Shown in pieces: positions 1 through 3,753 of a DNA stretch of 7,757 nucleotides. Each line of letters begins with the position of its first letter. Position 1 is the first letter of the stretch. Below the pieces are notes generated by a model that saw nothing but the letters and a program-made list of their open reading frames with translations, had not been told where the DNA came from and did no database searches. The DNA comes from Candidatus Ryanbacteria bacterium RIFCSPLOWO2_12_FULL_47_9c (lineage in GTDB: Bacteria > Patescibacteriota > Minisyncoccia > Ryanbacterales > GWA2-47-10b). The stretch spans positions 1 through 7,757 of the forward strand of contig MHOB01000020.1 of assembly GCA_001821795.1 (NCBI GenBank). Reading direction: 5' to 3'. The position numbers were made by a program, and so were the translations under genes.

Positions 1-566
1 AATATATCTTAGAGAGAATAAAAGAAAGATATGGAAAAGAAATCTTGGCATTATACGGTCGAGATTTAATCGTACCGGCCATTCCTTTCCCGCAAGTTAC
101 CATGGAGCAAGCAAAGGAAATTCTTAAAAAATTAGGAATACCAAGCGAGAAAGACGGCGATTTAAGTCCGGAAGAAGAACGCAAATTATCCGAGTATATA
201 ATGGAAAAGGAAGGGCATGAGTTTGTATTTGTCACAGAGTATCCGGTTGAAGTGCGCCCATTTTATCACATGCGTTTGAAACAGAATCCAAAACTCACAA
301 AAAGTTTTGACTTGTTATGGAATGGACTAGAGATCACAACAGGGGCGCAAAGAGAACATCGGTACGATATCCTTGTCACACAAGCAGAAGAAAAAGGATT
401 AAGGTTAGAACCGATACAATTCTACCTGAACTTTTTTAAGTATGGTTGTCCGCCGCATGGCGGTTTTGGTCTGGGGCCGTCACGCATGCTGATGAAAATG
501 TTTAATGTTGGCAACGTGCGTGAAGTTACCTATCTTTATCGCGGAGTAAAAAGGCTCGAACCATAA
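1..566 (+). CDS. aspS: Aspartyl-tRNA synthetase, archaeal/non-discriminating type (C-terminal 187 residues; 5' end outside window)
   Basis: Open from the window edge (first full codon at 3) to TAA at 564-566. It charges tRNA-Asp, and possibly tRNA-Asn, with aspartate in the cytoplasm. The visible part is the class II catalytic core. The stretch FDLLWNGLEI followed by TTGAQREHRYD matches the substrate-binding region of archaeal-type AspRS, which has GQREHR-like sequences. Motif 3 is PPHGGFGLGPSRMLMKM near the C-terminus with its conserved Arg, and the tail NVREVTYLYRGVKRLEP matches the family ending (REA.LFPR...RLTP). The residues before the motif 3 Arg are Pro-Ser rather than the usual acidic residue, probably a lineage variant. 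The absence of the bacterial GAD insertion points to the archaeal-type enzyme, often non-discriminating and then paired with GatCAB; that specificity is inference. Motif 3 and the tail lie partly inside the duplicated segment, and this is the intact copy. Confidence 0.9.
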   Translation, partial: YILERIKERYGKEILALYGRDLIVPAIPFPQVTMEQAKEILKKLGIPSEKDGDLSPEEERKLSEYIMEKEGHEFVFVTEYPVEVRPFYHMRLKQNPKLTKSFDLLWNGLEITTGAQREHRYDILVTQAEEKGLRLEPIQFYLNFFKYGCPPHGGFGLGPSRMLMKMFNVGNVREVTYLYRGVKRLEP

Positions 567-614
567 TATACTTTGCTCTTTACGCTTTCTATTTTTCGCG
601 GTAAGCTTGTTTCT

Positions 615-773
615 ATGCCACAACCAAACTTAATTAGACTCCGGTGCTCGAATTGCAAGCGCTATAATTACTATGCGCACAAGAATATCCGCCGGATCGA
701 GAAAAAACTTGAGCTCAAAAAGCACTGCTCGTGGTGCAAAAAACACACAACGCATAAAGAGGCAAAAAAATAG
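615..773 (+). CDS. rpmG: 50S ribosomal protein L33, copy 1
   Basis: A 52-residue basic protein of the large ribosomal subunit. It shows the L33 pattern: IRLRCSNCKRYNYY, then LELKKHCSWCKKHTTHKE at the C-terminus. Two CxxC pairs (CSNC and CSWC) make it the zinc-binding type. I chose the ATG at 615 because the protein then has normal L33 length. An upstream in-frame TTG at 573 would add 14 residues unlike L33. There is no clear Shine-Dalgarno before 615, so start recognition may be leaderless or unstructured. It lies 48 bp after aspS and 24 bp before tRNA-Trp; L33 next to tRNA-Trp is a common bacterial arrangement. An identical copy sits at 1029-1187. Confidence 0.93.
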   Translation: MPQPNLIRLRCSNCKRYNYYAHKNIRRIEKKLELKKHCSWCKKHTTHKEAKK

Positions 774-779
774 TATTTT

Positions 780-788
780 TGCTATAGT
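780..788 (+). promoter_or_regulatory. Extended -10 promoter of tRNA-Trp, copy 1
   Basis: TGC followed by TATAGT (783-788), nine bases before the tRNA 5' end at 798, gives a plausible transcription start at about 795. No good -35 is visible; the TG extension may compensate. The same TGC-TA pattern appears before the genes at 3116 and 3754. Confidence 0.5.
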
Positions 789-797
789 ATTTGCCAT

Positions 798-871
798 GGG
801 GGCATAGTTCAATGGCAGAATGTCGGTCTCCAAAACCGATGATCTAGGTTCGAATCCTAGTGCCCCCGCCA
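798..871 (+). tRNA. trnW: tRNA-Trp (anticodon CCA), copy 1
   Basis: Full cloverleaf. The acceptor GGGGGCA (798-804) pairs with TGCCCCC (861-867). The D-stem is GTTC/GAAT. The anticodon stem TCGGT/ACCGA encloses loop CTCCAAA with anticodon CCA at 830-832. The T-arm is CTAGG-TTCGAAT-CCTAG. The discriminator base is G868 and the CCA end is encoded at 869-871. The last A is also the first base of an ATG that opens an 11-codon frame created by the duplication. Confidence 0.97.
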
Positions 872-906
872 TGGCGGTTTTTAAGTGGGGCCGTCACGCA
901 TGCTGA
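871..906 (+). pseudogene. 11-codon remnant of the MazG-like gene start, created by the duplication
   Basis: The first five codons (MAVFK) equal the start of the MazG-like gene at 1285. At the duplication junction the frame then runs into aspS sequence in a different frame (WGRHAC) and stops at TGA 904-906. It is a by-product of the duplication, not a functional gene as far as can be seen. Confidence 0.7.
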
Positions 907-980
907 TGAAAATGTTTAATGTTGGTAACGTGCGTGAAGTTACCTATCTTTATCGCGGAGTAAAAAGGCTCGAACCATAA
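886..980 (+). pseudogene. Headless aspS 3' fragment (duplicate of 472-566)
   Basis: It repeats the last 30 codons of aspS, from motif 3 GPSRMLM to RLEP and TAA at 978-980, with no start or upstream part of its own. The single base difference between the repeat units lies here (T926 against C512). It changes GGC to GGT, which is silent (Gly). The fragment now serves only as the upstream region of rpmG copy 2. Confidence 0.9.
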
Positions 981-1028
981 TATACTTTGCTCTTTACGCT
1001 TTCTATTTTTCGCGGTAAGCTTGTTTCT

Positions 1029-1187
1029 ATGCCACAACCAAACTTAATTAGACTCCGGTGCTCGAATTGCAAGCGCTATAATTACTATGCGCACAAGAAT
1101 ATCCGCCGGATCGAGAAAAAACTTGAGCTCAAAAAGCACTGCTCGTGGTGCAAAAAACACACAACGCATAAAGAGGCAAAAAAATAG
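1029..1187 (+). CDS. rpmG: 50S ribosomal protein L33, copy 2
   Basis: Identical at base and protein level to the copy at 615-773, with the same two zinc-type CxxC pairs and the same start choice. It is intact and has the same upstream sequence from the aspS tail, so it is probably expressed like the first copy if the duplication is real. Two identical rpmG genes side by side are unusual. Where bacteria carry two L33 genes they are normally diverged zinc-binding and zinc-free forms, which is not the case here. Confidence 0.9.
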   Translation: MPQPNLIRLRCSNCKRYNYYAHKNIRRIEKKLELKKHCSWCKKHTTHKEAKK

Positions 1188-1193
1188 TATTTT

Positions 1194-1202
1194 TGCTATA
1201 GT
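1194..1202 (+). promoter_or_regulatory. Extended -10 promoter of tRNA-Trp, copy 2
   Basis: Exact duplicate of the TGC-TATAGT element at 780-788, with the same nine-base distance to the tRNA 5' end. It could also drive the downstream MazG-like gene by read-through, since no other promoter is visible before 1285. Confidence 0.48.
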
Positions 1203-1211
1203 ATTTGCCAT

Positions 1212-1285
1212 GGGGGCATAGTTCAATGGCAGAATGTCGGTCTCCAAAACCGATGATCTAGGTTCGAATCCTAGTGCCCCCGCCA
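1212..1285 (+). tRNA. trnW: tRNA-Trp (anticodon CCA), copy 2
   Basis: Identical to the copy at 798-871: same arms, anticodon CCA at 1244-1246, discriminator G1282 and CCA at 1283-1285. Its terminal A (1285) is the first base of the ATG of the MazG-like gene, so a mature tRNA and a full-length mRNA for that gene cannot come from the same transcript. Confidence 0.97.
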
Positions 1286-1977
1286 TGGCGGTTTTTAAGT
1301 TCAGTAAGAACGATTCGTTCGGCCGGTTCCAACACTTGGTCGGAGTAGTGTACAGCTTGCCGGACGATCAGCTTTATTCTATCTATGATCTTCTCGCGCA
1401 CCAGCAACGTTTCGCGATGAGAGCTCTCAAGGGGATCCGTAAAGGCGATCACGAGAAGCTGAAGATTAACCTTCTTATTGCCTTTTCTTGGTTGATGGCG
1501 ATTGCAAATCGTTTCCACATTGATGTTGATGACGCGGTGTGGCAGCGTTTTCCGATGCTTTGCTCGTATTGCAGCAAAAAACCCTGCGCATGTAAAAAAG
1601 TTAAACCGACCTCGAGGAGAAAACTTGTTATTATAAAAAACGCCCGACCTCCAACTCTTGCAGGATTTCAAGAAATGTTCGTGGCAATTTATCCGCCAGG
1701 CCGGCGGACACTATCTGATGCTGGCATTCATCTTGCGGAAGAAATGGGAGAAGTCAGCGAGGCAGTCCATAATTTTTTAGGCCAGCACCGTTCAGGCCAA
1801 CTTCAGAGTATAAAACAAGAAATTGCCGATTTTGTTTCGTGTGTTTTTGGTATTGCAAATTCCGCGCGTATAAATATTGCGGCAGAGCTTGCGAAAATGT
1901 TCTCGCACAATTGCCATGTTTGCCATAAAGCCCCGTGTGTTTGCAGTTTCTCAAAAGTCGCCCGGTTAAGGACTTGA
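1285..1977 (+). CDS. MazG-like nucleotide pyrophosphohydrolase with duplicated domain and two Cys motifs
   Basis: A 230-residue soluble protein. Residues 149-182 carry the MazG metal-binding signature EExxE...ExxD: E152, E153, E156, then E179 and D182 with a 22-residue gap, within the usual 12-28. Family members hydrolyse NTPs or dNTPs to NMP and pyrophosphate; the substrate here is unknown. The protein is an internal duplication. Residues 73-103 align without gaps to 190-220 (offset 117), including IAN and CxxCxxxxCxC at C93/C96/C101/C103 and C210/C213/C218/C220. In the N-terminal half the acidic residues are lost (N62 and I65 at the ExxD positions), so it is probably non-catalytic. The Cys motifs may bind zinc. 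The ATG at 1285 overlaps the tRNA CCA and has no Shine-Dalgarno. A longer reading from 1234 would run through the tRNA and is rejected. The next gene starts 4 bp after the stop. Confidence 0.75.
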   Translation: MAVFKFSKNDSFGRFQHLVGVVYSLPDDQLYSIYDLLAHQQRFAMRALKGIRKGDHEKLKINLLIAFSWLMAIANRFHIDVDDAVWQRFPMLCSYCSKKPCACKKVKPTSRRKLVIIKNARPPTLAGFQEMFVAIYPPGRRTLSDAGIHLAEEMGEVSEAVHNFLGQHRSGQLQSIKQEIADFVSCVFGIANSARINIAAELAKMFSHNCHVCHKAPCVCSFSKVARLRT

Positions 1978-1981
1978 TTTT

Positions 1982-2686
1982 ATGTCAAATATACCGAATT
2001 CAATGCGGATTTTGCGGCCGGCGTTTCGGTTTAGTATATTTTCACTCGCATTTTGGATTCTCGAATTTTTATATCAATATTATCTGCTGGTTCCAAAAAA
2101 TTTGCCGAGCGCGCTTGTGCGAAGTTTTGCGCTTACCGGCGCCACGCTCATTGGAGCTGCGCTTTTTTCAAGCGCGATTTTCAAATGGTTTCCTCGCACG
2201 GCGCGCTACTGGCAGTATCGCCGATATCTTGGCGTGTCTGGCGCGGTATTTGTAAATTTCCACGCACTTGCGGCGTATTACTCTGTATATGATTTTGACA
2301 TTGGCGCTGCGTATTATACTTTCAATCCGATTAAAAACCCAATAGTCTTTGGCTCGCTTGCGCTCCCCATTTTTCTTTTGATGGCGCTTACTTCGACGGA
2401 TTGGGCTGTGCAAAAACTCGGCGGGCGAAATTGGAAAACGCTCCATCGCTTCGTCTATATTGCATATCCGCTTTCTATCTTTCATTTTCTTTTGATGAGG
2501 CCAGAAGATCTGGTAACTGCCCCCGGTATTTTATTACTCGCGATAACTTTGCTTGCGCTTTTTGGCCAGATATTTTGGTTTTTCAAAATTGCGGGCGCTA
2601 AACATTTCCGTTCGCTCGGATCATTCGTCGGTTCCGCAATAATACTTTTTGTGTTCGTTATTGCATATTTGATATTCAACTCATAG
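1982..2686 (+). CDS. Ferric-reductase-like transmembrane protein, MsrQ/YedZ-type haem b subunit
   Basis: A 234-residue integral membrane protein with about six hydrophobic segments (roughly 15-38, 46-68, 82-102, 120-137, 155-172 and 180-202, plus a last one at 213-232). Likely haem ligands are H94 in FVNFHALAAYY, H155 in KTLHRFVYIAY and H168 in SIFHFLL. The 13-residue spacing of the last two and the TSTDWAVQKLG...WKTLHR block match MsrQ-type proteins, which pass electrons from quinol or flavin to a periplasmic reductase. No partner reductase (MsrP) is in the window, so the electron acceptor is unknown. ATG 1982 has AAGGA at 1968-1972 and follows the MazG stop by 4 bp, suggesting one operon. 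It has no NAD or FAD domain. A general ferric-reductase-like domain call is safer than a specific symbol. Confidence 0.8.
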   Translation: MSNIPNSMRILRPAFRFSIFSLAFWILEFLYQYYLLVPKNLPSALVRSFALTGATLIGAALFSSAIFKWFPRTARYWQYRRYLGVSGAVFVNFHALAAYYSVYDFDIGAAYYTFNPIKNPIVFGSLALPIFLLMALTSTDWAVQKLGGRNWKTLHRFVYIAYPLSIFHFLLMRPEDLVTAPGILLLAITLLALFGQIFWFFKIAGAKHFRSLGSFVGSAIILFVFVIAYLIFNS

Positions 2687-2696
2687 GAGTCGTTAT

Positions 2697-2725
2697 TTGA
2701 CAGGACTGGTGGCTTGATACATATT
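2697..2725 (+). promoter_or_regulatory. Predicted sigma70-type promoter for the small gene at 2772
   Basis: Perfect TTGACA at 2697-2702, a 17-bp spacer, then CATATT at 2720-2725 (4 of 6 to TATAAT). The predicted start near 2732 leaves a leader of about 40 bases before the GTG at 2772. Confidence 0.45.
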
Positions 2726-2760
2726 TTGAATTGAGGGGCTCATCCTAGTTTTGAGGGAAG

Positions 2761-2768
2761 GGAGGTGA
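2761..2768 (+). promoter_or_regulatory. Strong Shine-Dalgarno that fixes the GTG start at 2772
   Basis: GGAGGTGA complements the 16S rRNA 3' end over eight bases. GGAGG ends six bases before GTG 2772. It is the best ribosome binding site in the window and the main reason to accept the short gene. Confidence 0.75.
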
Positions 2769-2771
2769 AAC

Positions 2772-2993
2772 GTGAGCATTATTGTACGCGGCGTTGGATT
2801 GGCTCTGATTGTTGTTGTCGTGCCTATCTTGCGTGTTGTGGTGGCGCTTGCGGAAGCCGCCACGATCTTGGTCGGCACGACCTCTGACGAGCCTTCAGAG
2901 ATCCCCGAGCCAAAAGCTCGGGACGAAGGCCTAAAGAAGGCCACACTCGTGAGGCTTCACGCCAACGGCGTGAAGCGCGAGGCGCTTGGGTGA
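2772..2993 (+). CDS. Small hypothetical membrane protein (73 aa)
   Basis: I do not recognise the family. The GTG start is chosen from the near-perfect Shine-Dalgarno at 2761-2768. Residues 7-35 are hydrophobic (VGLALIVVVVPIL, then VVVALAEAATILV) with one Arg at 21, so one transmembrane helix or a helical hairpin is likely. A short acidic, Pro-containing linker (39-48) and a basic tail (50-70) follow. Base composition is clearly richer in G and C than in the flanking genes. The 3' half of the gene folds into strong hairpins (2891-2930 and 2954-2976), and the stop codon lies in the loop of the terminator. The block has its own promoter and terminator, so it is a single-gene unit. A structured non-coding RNA is the alternative, but promoter, Shine-Dalgarno and frame agree with coding. 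Confidence 0.6.
   Translation: MSIIVRGVGLALIVVVVPILRVVVALAEAATILVGTTSDEPSEIPEPKARDEGLKKATLVRLHANGVKREALG
2891..2930 (+). other. Nested hairpin inside the 73-aa gene
   Basis: The outer arm GCCTTC (2891-2896) pairs with GAAGGC (2925-2930). The inner arm CCCGAGC (2904-2910) pairs with GCTCGGG (2916-2922) around loop CAAAA. All thirteen pairs are Watson-Crick. It could modulate translation or mRNA stability, or could be a chance result of codon choice. Confidence 0.5.
2954..2976 (+). other. 10-bp perfect hairpin near the end of the 73-aa gene
   Basis: GCTTCACGCC (2954-2963) and GGCGTGAAGC (2967-2976) are perfect inverted copies around AAC. There is no T-run after it, so it is not a terminator by itself. 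It stands directly before the terminator stem. Confidence 0.6.
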
Positions 2994-3011
2994 AAACCGA
3001 CGCCTCTTTTT
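2979..3011 (+). terminator. Intrinsic terminator overlapping the stop of the 73-aa gene
   Basis: GAGGCG (2979-2984) pairs with CGCCTC (3001-3006), followed by a run of T (3007-3011). Inside the loop, GGT-GAAA-ACC (2989-2998) can form a small inner stem with a GNRA-type tetraloop. The TGA stop (2991-2993) lies in this loop. Confidence 0.65.
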
Positions 3012-3031
3012 AATTTTGCGCATACAAAAAT

Positions 3032-3060
3032 TTGACAGTTTTTATAATATGTGCTAGCAT
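3032..3060 (+). promoter_or_regulatory. Strong predicted promoter for the gene at 3116
   Basis: Perfect TTGACA at 3032-3037, a 17-bp spacer, then TAGCAT at 3055-3060 preceded by TGC (3052-3054), an extended -10. The transcription start should be near 3067, giving a leader of about 50 bases with a small stem TCCCG/CGGGA (3081-3085 and 3094-3098). Confidence 0.65.
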
Positions 3061-3103
3061 ATTTTTACAAGATTGGACGTTCCCGCATAACAACGGGATC
3101 TAA

Positions 3104-3115
3104 AAGGAGAGGAAG
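3104..3115 (+). promoter_or_regulatory. Shine-Dalgarno region of the gene at 3116
   Basis: Purine-only stretch AAGGAGAGGAAG directly before the ATG at 3116, with AAGGAG at 3104-3109 at a suitable distance. It supports this start. Confidence 0.7.
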
Positions 3116-3457
3116 ATGGAAGAAGTGGGTTGGACGATTCTAATCGTTGTGTTGCTTTTCGCCGGCACGGTGGCAGTGATTATCGCAAACGCGATGGTTA
3201 TCCGGCCGCACAAGGATGTGTCGCCGGAGCCGGCACTCGACCCTGTCGATGATCCGCCTCGAAAGAAGCGCGGATTTGCGCCGGGCGACATCGTGACATT
3301 CCGTGACGGAATGGAGTGGAAAGGCGGGATCGTGCAATCTCTCGACCCTACCTACAAGTCGCTCTGGATCGCAGCGCACGACAAGAACGGGCGAGAGTAC
3401 CTCGCTCGCCGCAACCAGAAGAAGGTGAAGCCAACCTACCATTCGGCGCTTCACTGA
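3116..3457 (+). CDS. Small membrane-anchored protein with a C-terminal SH3/KOW-like domain (hypothetical, 113 aa)
   Basis: I do not recognise a named family. Residues 6-28 (WTILIVVLLFAG through IIANAMV) form one transmembrane helix. The acidic N-terminus and the Arg/Lys following the helix suggest N-out, C-in by the positive-inside rule. An acidic, Pro-rich linker (35-48) leads to a basic patch (49-52) and a compact domain at 54-107. There, GDIVTFRDGMEWKGGIV, LWIAAHD and GREYLARR resemble a small SH3-like or KOW beta-barrel of the kind found in binding modules; this is inference from pattern only. It has its own strong promoter, Shine-Dalgarno and a downstream hairpin, so it is a single-gene unit. 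Like the 73-aa neighbour it is GC-richer than its flanks, and both start with one hydrophobic helix. Confidence 0.75.
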   Translation: MEEVGWTILIVVLLFAGTVAVIIANAMVIRPHKDVSPEPALDPVDDPPRKKRGFAPGDIVTFRDGMEWKGGIVQSLDPTYKSLWIAAHDKNGREYLARRNQKKVKPTYHSALH

Positions 3458-3489
3458 ACCGGCAGATCGGCAACGTCCATCAAAAACAT

Positions 3490-3518
3490 GAGGCGCTCCA
3501 GAAACACCGGGGCGCCTC
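3490..3518 (+). terminator. Hairpin after the 113-aa gene, probable weak terminator
   Basis: GAGGCGCTCC (3490-3499) pairs with GGGGCGCCTC (3509-3518), ten pairs including one G-T, around a 9-base loop. The following sequence is AT-rich but has no clean T-run, so termination may be weak. The outer GAGGCG/CGCCTC stem is the same as in the terminator at 2979-3011. Confidence 0.5.
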
Positions 3519-3534
3519 GATTCATATTTAGTTT

Positions 3535-3543
3535 TGTGATAAA
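3535..3543 (+). promoter_or_regulatory. Possible extended -10 element of tRNA-Ser
   Basis: TGT followed by GATAAA (3538-3543) sits ten bases before the tRNA 5' end, at a distance like that of the tRNA-Trp promoter. No convincing -35 is visible. Confidence 0.35.
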
Positions 3544-3553
3544 GTTTTTTTAC

Positions 3554-3643
3554 GGCGGGGTGCCAGAGTGGTTGAATGGGCCGGTCTTGAAAACCGGAAT
3601 ACGCGCAAGCGTATCGTGAGTTCGAATCTCACCCCCGCCGCCA
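3554..3643 (+). tRNA. trnS: tRNA-Ser (anticodon UGA)
   Basis: Class II tRNA with a long variable arm. The acceptor GGCGGGG (3554-3560) pairs with CCCCGCC (3633-3639). The anticodon stem CCGGT/ACCGG (3581-3585 and 3593-3597) encloses loop CTTGAAA with anticodon TGA at 3588-3590. The variable arm has stem TACGC/GCGTA, and the T-arm is GTGAG-TTCGAAT-CTCAC. The discriminator is G3640 and CCA is encoded at 3641-3643. It reads UCN serine codons. Confidence 0.97.
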
Positions 3644-3717
3644 AAATTGAAACTTCTTAAAATCACATTACAGGGCTTGATCGCGATAGATTCTCAATAT
3701 ATTTCAGCGATCAACTT

Positions 3718-3726
3718 TGCTAAAAT
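3718..3726 (+). promoter_or_regulatory. Extended -10 promoter of the HAD-like gene
   Basis: TGC followed by TAAAAT (3721-3726), with a predicted start near 3733, giving a 20-base leader that contains AAGGGG (3739-3744). The -35 region (around 3698-3703) is poor. Confidence 0.5.
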
Positions 3727-3753
3727 ATAAGAACCCACAAGGGGATTCGAACT

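Larger units (their letters stand above)
473..886 (+). repeat. Tandem duplication, unit 1 (414 bp): aspS tail, rpmG, tRNA-Trp
   Basis: Direct repeat of 414 bp immediately followed by unit 2. Reading base by base at an offset of 414 I find one substitution (C512 here, T926 in unit 2). The unit starts inside aspS motif 3 and ends 15 bases past the tRNA-Trp CCA. The boundary T (472/886/1300) is shared, so the edges are certain only to within one base. Confidence 0.95.
887..1300 (+). repeat. Tandem duplication, unit 2 (414 bp)
   Basis: Second copy of the segment at 473-886. Its right edge continues into the unduplicated MazG-like gene, so that gene keeps its native start here. Its left edge is the novel junction, where aagT from the end of unit 1 is joined to ggggccg from aspS. 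The rpmG and tRNA-Trp sequences and their upstream regions look identical to those of unit 1. Confidence 0.95.

Noticed and set aside
573..614. 14-residue extension of L33 from a TTG
   Set aside because: No ribosome site, and the extended protein would not match L33 length or sequence; the ATG at 615 fits.
630..872. 80-aa reverse-strand frame over rpmG and tRNA-Trp (repeated at 1044-1286)
   Set aside because: It runs antisense through an intact tRNA and rpmG. Its start, with GALGFEPRSS, is the typical false translation of a tRNA T-arm on the wrong strand.
1234..1284. 17-residue N-terminal extension of the MazG-like protein
   Set aside because: It lies entirely within tRNA-Trp and has no family likeness. 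The ATG at 1285 is the better start.
2693..2944. 83-aa reverse-strand frame opposite the small membrane gene
   Set aside because: Low-complexity Ser/Thr/Arg composition with no ribosome site. The forward gene has a strong promoter and Shine-Dalgarno.
2731..3011. A known structured RNA (SRP RNA, 6S, tmRNA or RNase P)
   Set aside because: No conserved core of any of these, such as the SRP GGAAGCAGCC loop, is present. The frame with its strong Shine-Dalgarno favours a protein gene, though an RNA role is kept open in the findings.
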